Source: JAKQDH01 sp029558835 (lineage in GTDB: Bacteria; Planctomycetota; Phycisphaerae; UBA1845). From it: a stretch of 64,000 nucleotides of DNA. The stretch lies in contig DAOQSN010000033.1 in NCBI GenBank assembly GCA_035356615.1, positions 1 through 64,000 on the forward strand, written 5' to 3'. The translations under genes were made by a program, and so were the position numbers. The notes under the pieces are model-generated. The model was given only the letters and a program-made list of their open reading frames with translations, did no database searches and was not told the origin of the DNA. Shown piece by piece: positions 32,467 through 42,977 of this stretch. The first letter of the stretch is position 1; each line of letters starts with the position of its first letter.

Positions 32467-35179
32467 ATGAAGACAGCAGCGGTACCGTCAACAGCACGCG
32501 CCGAGACCTCCTGGCACTCCCTGCCGCTGCCCGAGGTGCTGGCGGGCGTGGAGACCACGGAGGCCGGCCTCGGCGAGAACGATGCGCGTGCCCGCCGCGA
32601 GCGTTTCGGCCCGAACCAGCTTCCGGAACAGCCCGGGCCCACTGTCCGGCAGATCGTCCTGCGCCAGTTCCAGAGCCCGCTCATCTACATTCTGGGCATC
32701 GCCGCGGTGGTTTCGGTGCTGCTGGGGGAGTTCGTGGATGCCGGCTTCATCCTCGCCGTGCTGGCGCTGAATGCCGTCATCGGCGGTTACCAGGAATGGC
32801 GCGCGGAGCAGAGCAGCAGGGCGTTGCAGAAGCTGCTGCGCATCCGCGCGTCCGTGGTGCGCGACGGCGAGACGCGCGAAATCGACGCCGAGGACGTGGT
32901 ACCCGGTGACATCGTGTGGATGGAGTCGGGCAACCGCGTTCCCAGCGACCTCCGCCTGCTCAGTTCCCAGGGGCTGGAGATTGACGAGTCACTCCTAACC
33001 GGGGAGTCGCTCCCGGTGCAGAAGAACGCCGGCTGGTTGGGCGAGCCCACGACGCCGATGGGCGATCGGCTGAACATGGCCTTCGCCGGCGCGACGGTCA
33101 TCCGCGGGCGCGGGCGGGGCGTGGTCGTGGCCACGGGGGCGCAGACGGCCGTCGGTCAGCTCGCCCTGGACGTGATGACGGCCGTGGGTGGCAAGCCCCC
33201 TTTGGTCGTGCGTATGGAGCGGTTCACGCACGCAATCGCCATCGGCATTCTGGGGGCGGTCGTGGTTGTCGGGCTGCTGGGCATATTTGCACGCGGACAC
33301 ACGCTGACGGACATGTTCATGTTCTCGGTCGCCCTGGCCGTCTCGGCGATCCCCGAGGGGCTGCCGGTGGCCATGACCGTCGCCCTGGCCGTCGCCACCA
33401 CGCGCATGGCACGCCGCCACGTGATTGTGCGGCGACTGGTCGCCGTCGAAGGGCTGGGCAGTTGCACGATGATCGCCAGCGATAAGACCGGCACGTTGAC
33501 CTGCAACGAGTTGACGGTGCGGGAAGTGCGGCTGGGCGATGACCGGGTATTCGAGGTCACCGGCGAGGGCTTCGCGCCCGTCGGCGAAGTGCTGGCCAAC
33601 GGTCGAACGGTTCCGCCGGGATCCGAGGCACCGTTGACAAGGATCGCCCTGGCCGGCGCGCTGTGCAACGAGGCCGACCTCCACCAGCGTGACGGAACGT
33701 GGATCTGGCGCGGCGACCCGACCGACCTCGCCCTGCTGTCGCTGGCACACAAGACCGGCAGTGATCCGCGTACCTCTCTGCGTGCCCTGCCGCGCGTGGC
33801 CCAGATCCCGTTTGAATCCGAGCGCCAGTTCGCCGCCTCCTACCACCGTGACGGGCAGCACACCCCGGTGTTCGTCAAGGGCGCCCCCGAACGGATCCTG
33901 AGCTTGTGCAGCGACGCGGTGGAGCCGCAGAGGCGGGCGAAGTTGCTGGCCCAGGCGGAGGGCATGGCCGAGCGGGGTTACCGCGTGCTTGCCCTCGCGG
34001 AAGGCGTGGCCGGTGCGTCCTTCGATCCGGCGCGTCCGCCGGAGGAACCGCAGGAGCTGCGTTTCCTGGGCTACGTGGGCATGATCGACCCGTTGCGGCC
34101 GGGGGTGCGCGAGGCCATCGCCACCTGCCATCAGGCAGGGATTGAGGTACGCATGATCACGGGCGACCATCCTGTGACCGCCTTGGCCATCGCCCGTGAT
34201 CTCGGCATGGCCGACGACCCGCGGCACGTCGTTTCCGGGGCGGAGCTGCTGGAGAAGCCGCGCGAGGCACTGGTGGATGCAGTCCGCACGACTCGCGTGT
34301 TCGCCCGAGTCGCCCCGCGTCAGAAGCTGGAACTGGTCGAGGCCGCCCAGGAAGCCGGGCACTATGTGGCCGTCACCGGCGACGGCGTCAACGACGCGCC
34401 TGCTTTGCGCAAGGCCAACATCGGGATTGCCATGGGAAAGGCCGGCACCGACGTCGCCCGCGAGGCCGCCGAACTGGTCATCACGGATGACAACTTTGCC
34501 ACCATCGTCGCCGGCGTCGAGGAGGGGCGCATCGCGTACTCGAACGTCCGGAAGGTAATCTACCTGCTGATCTCGACCGGGGTGGCCGAGGTACTGCTGT
34601 TGGGTACCGCCCTGCTGACCGGCATGCCCCTGCCGTTGCTGCCGGCCCAGCTCCTGTGGCTACCTCGTCACGAACGGCATCCAGGACGTGGCCCTGGCGT
34701 TCGAGCCGGGGGAAGGCGACGCCTTGCGCCGCAAACCACGTCCGCCACGGGAACCCATCTTCAACCGCCTCATGCTGGAGCGTACCGTCGTCGGCGCGGT
34801 GGTGATGGCCGCCCTGGCGTTCGGGTTGTTCTACTGGCTGACCGAGCACCTGAAGATGGAGGACTATTCCGCCCGCAACCTGCTGTTGATGCTCATGGTG
34901 CTGCTGGAGAACGTGCACGTGTTCAACTGTCGGTCGGAGACGAAGTCCGCCTTCCGGCTGTCGCCGTTGCGGAACCCCCTGCTGCTGGGCGGCGTGGTCG
35001 TGGCGCAGCTTCTCCACGTCGGCATGCTGTACCTGCCGCTGGGGCAGAGGGTCCTCCACACGGAGCCGCTGAAACTGCAGATGTGGTTCACGCTGCTGCT
35101 GCTGTCGGTGACGATGCTGGTCGCCATGGAGTTACACAAGGCGGTGTGGCACGTACGTCAGCGGGCGCGACCGGCGTAG
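32467..35179 (+). CDS. P-type (P2, Ca/H-like) cation ATPase, frameshifted
   Basis: An ion-pumping ATPase of the P2 type. Motifs: TGES (178-181, actuator), PEGLP (296-300, ion-binding helix 4), DKTGTLT (phosphorylated Asp339), KGAPE, and TGDGVNDAP (about 637-645). The PEGLP motif favours Ca2+ or related divalent cations. At about 34661 the conserved LLWLNLVTNGIQD block is broken: CTGTGGCTACCTCGTC appears where two more bases (GA, restoring CTG-AAC-CTC) would keep frame. The rest (34662-35179, ending HVRQRARPA) continues in another frame with three or four membrane segments. If real, the protein ends at 35358 with a foreign tail and is dead; a sequencing error is equally possible. The ATG at 32467 has GAGGAGG nine bases upstream. 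Confidence 0.82.
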
Positions 35180-35254
35180 TCCGGGCCGCGCGTAGCACGC
35201 GCGCCGCAACCACGCCTGCAACTTGCGGAGTCTGCCTGACGCAGGGGCCGCGTC

Positions 35255-36466
35255 CTACGCCTTCGCCGGCGCCGGCGAGCGCTTCCACAGCTTGCCCCAC
35301 AGACCTGGGCGCGCACCGGCCGGGCGGGCGTTGGGCTCCTCCGCGTTGTCGCTGGTGAGGCGGCGGGCCATTTCCTGGATGGCCACGCGGGCGGGGCTCG
35401 CCGGCGCGTCGGCCACAATCGGATGCCCGAAATCCAGCGAGCTCTGTACCCGGCGGTAGTCGTTGGGGATCGTGGCGAAGATCGGGCGGCCGAAGTGTGC
35501 TTCCACTTCCTCGGGCGTAATCCGCTCGAAGCTCGCCTTGCAGCGGTTGAGCACGATCTCGATCCGCTCCTCCTCCGTGTTCATCTGCAGGAGGCACTCG
35601 TAGATGCGCGTGGCGTTGCGGATGAACGGCACACCGAGTTGGGTGACGACAATCACCCGCTCTGCGTCCCGCAGGGCGGCCGCGCTGAGAAAACTGTACG
35701 CCCGCGGCAGGTCCACCACGATGTAGGGGAACATGTCGGCGAGCGCCTTGAGCACCTGCTCGACGCCCTCCGGCGTCACCGCTCGGGCGTCCTCGATGCG
35801 GTCCGGGCGCGCCAGAATGGAGACGTTACAGGGCAGCTCATGCATCGCCTTGCTGAGCAGCAGGCGGTCCAAGTCCACGCCCTCCCGGCAGACGTCGGCC
35901 ACCGAGAACTTGGGCGTGCAGTCGAACGCGCACGCCACGTCGCCGAACTCGAGGTTCAGATCGACCAGACCCGCCCGGCGGTCCGTCAGGTGCCCGAGCT
36001 CCATCGCCAGGTTGCAGGCAACCGTCGTAGCGCCCGCCCCGCCCGAGGACCCGATCACGCAGAAACGCTTGGAGCCTAAGTGCATGCTCATTCGCGTCGC
36101 CCGGATGCGCTCCACCGCCTGCTCCAGGTCCGCCTGGTCCACGGGCCAGCACACGAACTGGCTGCACCCGGCACGCATCGCCGCGATGATGCTGCCCGGA
36201 TCGCGGCTGCTGCTCAGGCCGAGAATGCCGCACTTGGGCGCAAGCTGCGTGATGCGCTCAACGGTCTCCAACCCCGCGCGCGTGTCGCCGTCGAGGTTGA
36301 CGGCCACCAGGTCCACACTGCCGTGCTTGAGCCACTCGCGAAGCTCGTCCCACTGGCTGAAGTCCCCGAGGATGAGCGCATTCTTGAGTTGCTCGAAGGG
36401 CCCGCGAAACGGCGGCTCGCGCGACGGCAACGTATCAAACAGACACAGACGAAGGGTATCGGCCAT
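35255..36466 (-). CDS. CpaE-like receiver/ParA-type ATPase
   Basis: A 403-residue protein of the CpaE/TadZ type, a pilus-assembly localisation factor that places Tad secretion machinery at a pole. Residues 1-125 form a receiver-like domain (LAVNLDGD, ILGLSSSRDPGSIIAAMRAGC). The ParA/MinD-like ATPase follows, with the deviant Walker A GSSGGAGATT (139-148), VDLNLEFGDVA and IVVDLPRAYS. The phospho-accepting Asp of true receivers is not obvious. No other Tad genes are in the window. The ATG at 36466 has only a distant AAGG, so the start is moderately sure. The stretch 36467-37903 upstream is gene-free. Confidence 0.78.
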   Translation of the reverse strand: MADTLRLCLFDTLPSREPPFRGPFEQLKNALILGDFSQWDELREWLKHGSVDLVAVNLDGDTRAGLETVERITQLAPKCGILGLSSSRDPGSIIAAMRAGCSQFVCWPVDQADLEQAVERIRATRMSMHLGSKRFCVIGSSGGAGATTVACNLAMELGHLTDRRAGLVDLNLEFGDVACAFDCTPKFSVADVCREGVDLDRLLLSKAMHELPCNVSILARPDRIEDARAVTPEGVEQVLKALADMFPYIVVDLPRAYSFLSAAALRDAERVIVVTQLGVPFIRNATRIYECLLQMNTEEERIEIVLNRCKASFERITPEEVEAHFGRPIFATIPNDYRRVQSSLDFGHPIVADAPASPARVAIQEMARRLTSDNAEEPNARPAGARPGLWGKLWKRSPAPAKA

Positions 36467-37903
36467 GGGCGTTGTCCAACCTTCTTGGTGACCACGACGA
36501 GGCGCACCACCTGCGCCCCCTGCTCTTTCGAGTTGTATCGGCCTGCACTGTGCAGACGTCGCCTTAGAAAGCCGTCGCGTCGCCAACGCCCGATATTCCG
36601 GCCCCGGGTTGACGACCGCGCAGCCTCGCGCTCGGGTTGGCAGTTGCCAGGTGGCCTCGCCCCCCTCAGGCGGCACAGAAGGCGCAGGTGCCACGGACTC
36701 CCCTCGGCAGCCACACAGTCCGAGGCTACATAATGCACGTCAATCGTCGGCGTCACACGCCTATGGCTGCCCCTCGCTGCTTGATCTGAACGGCCTGCCA
36801 CGCCGGCCAGGCGTCGCGCCCTGGCGAACCGGCTTGCGCCTTGGCCGGCTGCGCGGGCTTGCCCGGCCACGCACTCTCCGGGGATCCGTCTCTGACGGCG
36901 CGCTCGACGTTTGCAGAAGAGCCCCACCCGGTCCGGCGCGCCGCGAAGTTCACGATCGGACGGTTCGGAACGCCCAGCGCGTTGCCACGCCCCGCTCCCG
37001 GCCCGCAGACAGACACGAAGAAGCAGCGGTCCGCGGATCCAGCGGCCGGTCCTCGCGGACCAGGGCAAGTGCGCTGCAGCGTCTCGAAACCGCCGGCTGC
37101 GCGTCCCCGGGGCAGGCAACACGCCCGCCCGGACGAGCCTTCCGCCGACGATGGTTGCGGCGCGCGCGCACCGCGGTTCGGCGGCGTCCACAGGTGATCG
37201 CCCACCAGAGCCGTGGTTGACGGAGTCGGTATCCTGCGGGGCGCGGTGATCACGAAACCAACCCGGACTAGACCACAAGCGAACACCTACAGCGGCACCG
37301 GCACTTTGCAAGTCGCCCGTTATTCGAATGGTGCAGCGCTCGCCGGTCGGGAGCGTTCGGCCTTGCGCTGCGTGGCTGACCGCCCGGCTCGGCTGGAACA
37401 GGCACCTCCGCTCGAGCGACATCGCCCGGAGTCGGCCGGCCTCTTGGATGACGTTGACGACCCCGCACAGTGGAGAGCAGCGCGATCCGCCGGAGGCAAG
37501 CTGGTTACGTCGCTCCCCATCTCGCTCGAGCAGCGCGCCGGCGGGCAAGATGGCGATGGCTTCGGGCTTGCCGTTGCCGATAACGGAGCGGAGTGCTAAC
37601 CTTCGCCCCCAAGGTCATCGAGGCTGCGCGGCGTGCTGGACAGGTGGTTCCTGAGGAACCTTTCCGCTGCCCATTCCGACTCGCCAGCGCTCGAGAGCGC
37701 CGACGCCATACCGCTGTTTCAACCCGCAGGGCGAAGGCAGGCGCGTCCAGGTGGGCAGGAAGGCGAACCCGACCGCGTACAGGCGTGGATTGAGTGCAGC
37801 GATGGACGTTCCCTCGCGGCCGACTGCCGTATCCTCACATTCCCCAGGCGGGCCCCCGCGAAGCCTGGCGCCCGCCCCGGTAACGTCTCGGAAGAGGTGA
37901 CAC
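36467..37903. other. Long gene-free stretch
   Basis: About 1.4 kb without a believable gene. Several long frames exist on both strands but they overlap, have Arg/Pro/Ala-rich shadow composition and lack start signals. No family A-D repeat is apparent. It may hold a non-coding RNA or the remains of decayed genes. Confidence 0.4.
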
Positions 37904-38782
37904 GTGGTCGATGACGATGTGATCTTCTCGGAGCACGCGTGGGCGAGCAAAGCCGGCGGGAAGATGTTGCTCTACTTCGGTCCTAACCTCAAGGAGAATC
38001 TGAATCGCGTTTCCGTTCGAGAGTTCCTCCGTCGCCGAAAAGCCTGGGGAGCGGTCTGGAACTACGATTGGGACTGTGAAGACGGGGGACCCTGGTACAC
38101 CTATGTCTGTGATACCATCGGTTATGACATTGACAAGATCACCAGCAAGAACAGCCGTAAGACCATCCGACGCAGCCTTGAGCGAAACGAGGTGCGCAGG
38201 GTTGACGCCGCCTGGTTAGCCGACCACGGCTATGAGATGTACGTGAGGGCGACCGCCAGATATAAGAACTACAAAGTGGCGTCCCGAGAGGGATTCGCCC
38301 GCGAGGTGCGCGCGCTGGGTGCGGAAACCAGCGTTCTTATCTACGGGGTTTTCGCGGACGGGGTGTTGGCGGCGTACGGCATTGCTCGCCAATTCGGGCC
38401 CACGGTGCGGTTCATTTTCGCGCACTTCGACCCCGATCGCTCCGAGACCAAGCCGATGTATGCTCTGTACTACACGTTGGCGCGGGACTGTCTTAACCAA
38501 GGTTGCACGGACATCGACGCCGGCTGGCGACCGTTCGTACACGACACCAACATCGAGGAATTCTTCAGGAGAATGGGCTGGCGCCAGGCACCTTGCCGCA
38601 TCGACCTCTATCTCGCCTGGCCGCTACGTGCCGTGCTGTCCATTGCCCGGATCATCCGGGAACCGCTCGATTGCTTACTGCCTGGTCGATTCCGGGTCAT
38701 GCTGCAGGGGCTCCTGGTGGCCGAGGATGTCGCACGGGAATCCCGGCGGCGTCCGGCCGTCTTCATCTCGCGCTCCGGATGA
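37904..38782 (+). CDS. FemAB/GNAT-like acyltransferase
   Basis: A 292-residue protein with the FemAB-type GNAT pattern: SKNSRKTIRRSLERNEVRRVD (about 87-107), a core with LIYGVFADGVLAAYGIARQFG and YALYYTLARDCLNQGCTDIDAGWRP. FemAB-like proteins in exopolysaccharide clusters transfer acyl or aminoacyl groups, and those here lie next to a DegT aminotransferase, GNAT and GT4 genes. The GTG at 37904 has AGAGG six bases upstream. Its 3' end overlaps the 3' end of the convergent DegT gene by 20 bases. Confidence 0.7.
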   Translation: MVDDDVIFSEHAWASKAGGKMLLYFGPNLKENLNRVSVREFLRRRKAWGAVWNYDWDCEDGGPWYTYVCDTIGYDIDKITSKNSRKTIRRSLERNEVRRVDAAWLADHGYEMYVRATARYKNYKVASREGFAREVRALGAETSVLIYGVFADGVLAAYGIARQFGPTVRFIFAHFDPDRSETKPMYALYYTLARDCLNQGCTDIDAGWRPFVHDTNIEEFFRRMGWRQAPCRIDLYLAWPLRAVLSIARIIREPLDCLLPGRFRVMLQGLLVAEDVARESRRRPAVFISRSG

Positions 38783-39908
38783 GGCGCATGGCGGTCTCCA
38801 ACTGCGCCGGCGTCAGCGCGGGCCTGGTGGGAAGGGTAACGACGTGGGCAAAAGCCTGTTCGGCATACGGGCAGCAAACGGGATCGTATCCCAGTTCAGC
38901 CAACACCTCACCCTGCAACGGGTGTGCCGGAGTCGCGTACCACCCCCCGACATCGAGGCAGGCTGAGGCAGCCGCGGCCAGTAGCTGCGGTTTGGACTGG
39001 ACCCAGATCGGCACCCGCAGGTACATGGGTGACGCCCGAGGATCAGGCGCTTCAACCTGAATGCCTTCCGTCTGAAGCCGGTTGTGGATGACGGCCGCCG
39101 CACTCATGCGCCGAGCCCGGATATCCGGCCAGCGGCGCAGTTGCTCGTGGGCCGCCAGCGCCTGGGACTTACAACACAGTTTGAAGAAACCCGCAGCCTC
39201 CCCGGTTAGTTGTGCGGAACGCGGCGGCACGCCTGAGATTAAACCGTGGCGGGACGCCCACCGGTAGGCGGTCCGCAGCGCCCGGCGGGTGCGCGGTGTG
39301 ACCAGCCACCGATAGAGCAGACGTTGCACACTCAGGGAGGTGGCTTCCTGCCACCCGGGGCGAATGGCGTCGGCAGCGATGATCCTGTCCACCTCCCGGG
39401 CCAGGCCGGCATCCTGAAAGGTCACCATGCCCCCCTGCCCGGCACTGAAAGGCTTGCCCCACTCGAAGGCAAACAGGGCGCCCAGTCCGTAGGTTCCGAC
39501 CCGCCTGTTGTCCCAGGTCGCATCCAAGGAGTGACAACAGTCCTCAATGACCGCCACCTCCTTCTTCGTGGCCCAGGCAAGAGCAGCATCAAGCTGGGAC
39601 GGTACCCCGAATGTATGTTGCAGAACGAGAACCTTGAGAGGTGCTGTCAGCCGCTCCAATGCCGAGGGAGCCACGCTCAGATGCCGGTCCACGTCCAGGA
39701 AGACCGGGGTGGCACGCAGGCGGGTCACCGCTTCGACCACGCCCACGCAGGTGAAAGCGCAGATGCCCACGCGATCGCCTTCCCCCACCCCGAGCGCGCG
39801 CAGCAGGGCGTAAAGGCCCACCCGCCCCATCCAGAACGCCCGCGCCGCGACCGCCTCCTGGCACTTTGCGAACGCCGCCTCAAAATGTCGCACGGCGTCA
39901 CGTGTCAT
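38763..39908 (-). CDS. DegT/DnrJ/EryC1-family sugar aminotransferase
   Basis: A 381-residue PLP-dependent enzyme, probably making an amino sugar for a surface polysaccharide. The pattern is that of the DegT family: LYALLRALGVGEGDRVGICAFTCVGVVEAV (cofactor phosphate region), ATPVFLDVD, VAVIEDCCHSLDA (Asp that contacts the pyridine ring) and FAFEWGKPFSAGQGGMV, in which the Lys would form the Schiff base. The ATG at 39908 overlaps the end of the upstream GNAT gene by 11 bases and has AAGGA upstream, so the two are probably coupled. The frame runs back to 40001 but with no better start. Confidence 0.8.
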   Translation of the reverse strand: MTRDAVRHFEAAFAKCQEAVAARAFWMGRVGLYALLRALGVGEGDRVGICAFTCVGVVEAVTRLRATPVFLDVDRHLSVAPSALERLTAPLKVLVLQHTFGVPSQLDAALAWATKKEVAVIEDCCHSLDATWDNRRVGTYGLGALFAFEWGKPFSAGQGGMVTFQDAGLAREVDRIIAADAIRPGWQEATSLSVQRLLYRWLVTPRTRRALRTAYRWASRHGLISGVPPRSAQLTGEAAGFFKLCCKSQALAAHEQLRRWPDIRARRMSAAAVIHNRLQTEGIQVEAPDPRASPMYLRVPIWVQSKPQLLAAAASACLDVGGWYATPAHPLQGEVLAELGYDPVCCPYAEQAFAHVVTLPTRPALTPAQLETAMRLIRSAR

Positions 39909-40551
39909 CAGGCGGTAGTTCCTTGTGAAACTCGTAAATGAGGTGTCCTCTGGTCGGGACCTGTGCCACGAGTTTGCACCCTCGCTTCGTGTGGAAGGCA
40001 TGGACTCGTTTGTTGGTCGAGAGAGTTAAGATAACGTACGGACCGATCAAACCCCACGCTCGGAATGCTGACTCCCTCTCGTCACACAATCGCAGCGCCA
40101 ACCCGCTCCCCCGCGCCTCCTCCACCAGTGCCAAAAAGAGACCCTCCGCGGCCGGACGGGGAACGACCCTTGAGACGTCGGGGAGCGGCCGAAGACGACC
40201 TCTCAGCGCCCGCCCCAACCACACCAACACCCCCGGTCGCCACAGGTTCATAAGCACGCTGCAGGCAATAGCAACTGCGTGCTTCCTGACTATCTCTCGG
40301 TAGATTCGCGGGCGATCGAGCGTGGCCCCCGCGATCCCAAGCACCCTGCCGTCCGCGCTCTTGGCTACCCATACTTGCGAATGCTCCTGCTCCTGGATCC
40401 AGCGGATGAAACGCCCGGCAAAACCGGCGCCCATCTTGGACAAGATCGACCAAGGCATCGCCTCCCGATGGAGACGCCCGACGTTCAATATGTCGGCCTC
40501 TTCCATTGGGGTGATTCGGATTGAGCAAGCATCGACCACAGGAGCAGACAT
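39898..40551 (-). CDS. GNAT-family N-acetyltransferase
   Basis: A 217-residue protein with N-terminal IRITPMEEADILNVGRLHREAMP, typical of GNAT motif C/D, and VWVAKSADGRVLGIAGATLDRP as the central strands. The later part has a longer than usual helix-rich insertion (about 85-125). It could N-acylate the amino sugar produced by the neighbouring DegT enzyme. The ATG at 40551 has GGAGG nine bases upstream. It lies 51 bases after the GT4 gene on the same strand. Confidence 0.7.
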   Translation of the reverse strand: MSAPVVDACSIRITPMEEADILNVGRLHREAMPWSILSKMGAGFAGRFIRWIQEQEHSQVWVAKSADGRVLGIAGATLDRPRIYREIVRKHAVAIACSVLMNLWRPGVLVWLGRALRGRLRPLPDVSRVVPRPAAEGLFLALVEEARGSGLALRLCDERESAFRAWGLIGPYVILTLSTNKRVHAFHTKRGCKLVAQVPTRGHLIYEFHKELPPDDT

Positions 40552-40602
40552 TCGGGAGCACCTCCAGGGCCCGGCGCCAGGCGATCAACCAATTGCAGCT
40601 CC

Positions 40603-41766
40603 TCACGCGGGAGGCTCCAACGAGGGGCGTATCCCCTGGAGTAACTGGGCGTACACCAACTCCAGACGATCCTCCACATCCTCTTCGTCAAACAGGCGTT
40701 CAGCTCTTTCGATCCCGGCCTCCCCCATTTGCCGACGCAACGAGGGATCCGCCGCCAACCCATCCAACGCCGCCGCCAACCCGGCGATGTCGTCGGGCGG
40801 AACCAGCAAACCCGTCTCCTGGTCAGACACCACCTCGTTGGTACCGGGAACATCCGTCGCCACGATCGCCCGCCCGATCGCTAACGCCTCCATCAGCGAG
40901 CGCGGCAACCCCTCCTTCTCACTGGTCAGGCAGTTTACGTCGGACGCCGCGATGATGTCCAAGGTATCCCTGCGCCACTCGGAGAACGTGACCTTGTCCA
41001 GAATCCCGAGCCGAGCCGCGGTCGCTTCGAGCAGCGGAAACTCGCGACCGCCGCCGCTGATCAGGAAGCGCAGATTCGGCGCTCGGGTGCGGGCCACCGC
41101 TTCGAGCAGACGATCGACCCGCTTAACCCGCTCGAATCGGCAAAGCATCACGCACAACACCTGCTCGGGTGACATACCAAGCTTGTCTCGCATCCGCATG
41201 CGGACCGCCGGATCGCGGTAGGGCCGCAGCGCGGCCAGGTCCACTCCATTACCCTCATACCCCACGCGCGAACGCGGCACCACATGCTCCTGGAACAGCC
41301 GCCGGTAGTCGTACTGATTCTGGCTCAGCACGTAATCCGCCCAACGACCTGCGAGTTGCTCCAACCTCTTGTAGCCATGATAGGCAACCCGGCGCTGACC
41401 ATCATAGTAGGGTAGCCCATGGACAGTGTGAATGACCACGGGTACGCCCGCCAGCCTGCCGGCCAAGCGGCCCAGGAACCCCGCCTTGGAGGTCCGCGTG
41501 TGCACGATGTCAGGACGATGGCGTCTCAGAAAACGCACGAGCTGGCAAAGGGCCGACAGATCACGCCCCGGTGAAATCGGGCGCGGGATCGGCACGTCCA
41601 CCAGCGTCACACCGGCCGGCGGCGTCATGGGATATCCGTCGTTTGCGGCGACGACCCATTGCCGATAGCCGCGCCGTGACAGCCCCGCAAGCTTCAGGTG
41701 AAACATCGTGGCGGCGCTGGCCCGCGTGGTCACGATGTGCGCAATCGTCGGCTTATCTTGGTTCAT
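40603..41766 (-). CDS. Family 4 (GT-B) glycosyltransferase
   Basis: A 387-residue glycosyltransferase. N-terminal KPTIAHIVTTRASAATMFHLKLAGLSRRGY and the DIVHTRTSKAGFLGRLAGRLAGVPVVIHTVHG block are typical of GT4 enzymes acting on lipid-linked sugars. C-terminal markers are LCVMLCRFERVKRVDRLLEAV and the nucleotide-sugar site EKEGLPRSLMEALAIGRAIVATDVPGTNEVV, with the EGLPRSLMEA E(x7)E motif. The ATG at 41766 is used in preference to the frame start at 41961; no clear ribosome-binding site is visible. It is the first gene of the GT4-GNAT-DegT operon. Confidence 0.85.
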   Translation of the reverse strand: MNQDKPTIAHIVTTRASAATMFHLKLAGLSRRGYRQWVVAANDGYPMTPPAGVTLVDVPIPRPISPGRDLSALCQLVRFLRRHRPDIVHTRTSKAGFLGRLAGRLAGVPVVIHTVHGLPYYDGQRRVAYHGYKRLEQLAGRWADYVLSQNQYDYRRLFQEHVVPRSRVGYEGNGVDLAALRPYRDPAVRMRMRDKLGMSPEQVLCVMLCRFERVKRVDRLLEAVARTRAPNLRFLISGGGREFPLLEATAARLGILDKVTFSEWRRDTLDIIAASDVNCLTSEKEGLPRSLMEALAIGRAIVATDVPGTNEVVSDQETGLLVPPDDIAGLAAALDGLAADPSLRRQMGEAGIERAERLFDEEDVEDRLELVYAQLLQGIRPSLEPPA

Positions 41767-42977
41767 CCGGAGAAACCGGGATCTCGCACCGGGGTCGGCT
41801 CTAACCGACCGGGTTCTCCCGCCAGCCTTTGTTGCGGGTCGGTACTCGTCCTGCACCAAGCCGCTAGACAGCGCGCGTAGCTTCAGGTGCCACTCGAGCT
41901 GTTGCGGGCGTAACACGTTGGCCCGATACGTCCTCGCCGGTGTGAGATTCCGGGCTGTCACCTGCGTGGCCGCAAGCCCGGAGTCCGGAGGAAAGCCCGC
42001 CGTTCTCCTTCAGGAACAGCCACGGTGGTAACGTCCGGAAACTCAACGAGTTACGCACCGGAAGACCATACCGCCAACAGTCTATCGAAGGAGGAGGGCA
42101 GCGTCCAGACCGGCCGGCGCCCAGGTGGGCGCCGACCTCTCTGACCGGCGAGCCAGCGTCGAATCGCCCCTGCCGGTGGCGACCCTGATCGACCCCACCG
42201 GCAGGAAGATCGAACCCTGCGTCAGCCAAGCCGGCCTGCTCATCATCAGGGCGGTGCTGGACACCAAGGTCGAAGCGCCGGCGGGCCCCCAGGGCGTCAC
42301 CACGCACGGCGGCGGGCGACGGTGCGGAAGCCGTGCGCGCATCGTCTCGACGAGGTGCGCCGGCCGGCCACGCCGGCGGACGCGGTCGCGGTTGATCCGC
42401 CAGGTGGGCACACGACCAACCTCGAGCGCGACGGGAATGCCGATCTGACGGACTTTGCCCGGCCGGCCAACACCCGCGGGGCGGCCGGCGGTGGGGCGCA
42501 AACGTGGGACGCGGAGAACCAGCCGGTGCCGGCAGGGAAGGCAGCGGCGCGGAAGCTGACCCGGGCTCGGATTCCGTTACAGGCGGACGAGTCGGACGAG
42601 GGTTGCGGATGGACGGACGAACGGATTGTCGAGGGGGTGGGGTTTGCAGCCCGTTGAAGAAGTAGCGTCGGCCCCCTGCGGCCGACGTAGAACGCCTCTG
42701 ACGCACGGATCGTCGAGGAAACCAGCGCTGACGAGGCGTTCTTCAACACGCTGTTGGCCATTCGGACCGTGGAGCAGGTCCGGCGGCAGTTGGGAGGGCT
42801 TGGAGGCAACGTCGCAGCAGCATCGGCCACGCCCCCGGGGCGATCCGCGGGCCGATCATCGCGCCACCATACCGCCGGCCGCGCGGTGGTCGCGGCGGAA
42901 AGCCACCACCCCTCCTGCGGCAGCACCTCCCGGGCAGATCGCTGGTGCACACCGCCCAGCGCCGATAACATGCGGGC
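41767..42977. other. Gene-free stretch with repeat D2 and possible decayed coding sequence
   Basis: About 1.2 kb without a complete gene. Frame 42125-42448 begins with a protein-like stretch (ATLIDPTGRKIEPC, then LLIIRAVLDTKVEAPAGP). In another frame from 42322 comes HTTNLERDGNADLTDFARP. Together these look like one broken, frameshifted gene, but I cannot name it. Family D element at 42654-42746. Confidence 0.35.
42654..42746 (-). repeat. Family D 93-bp inverted-end repeat, copy D2
   Basis: It starts TTGAAGAA and ends TTCTTCAA, perfect inverted ends. It is the reverse of copy D1 at 46583-46675 with about 95% of bases the same and the same length. The centre holds GTCGGCCGCAGGGGGCCGAC, itself a hairpin. 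Confidence 0.75.

Noticed and set aside
36214..37548. 444-residue minus-strand frame upstream of the CpaE-like gene
   Set aside because: It overlaps the CpaE-like gene in another frame and lacks motifs or a start signal.
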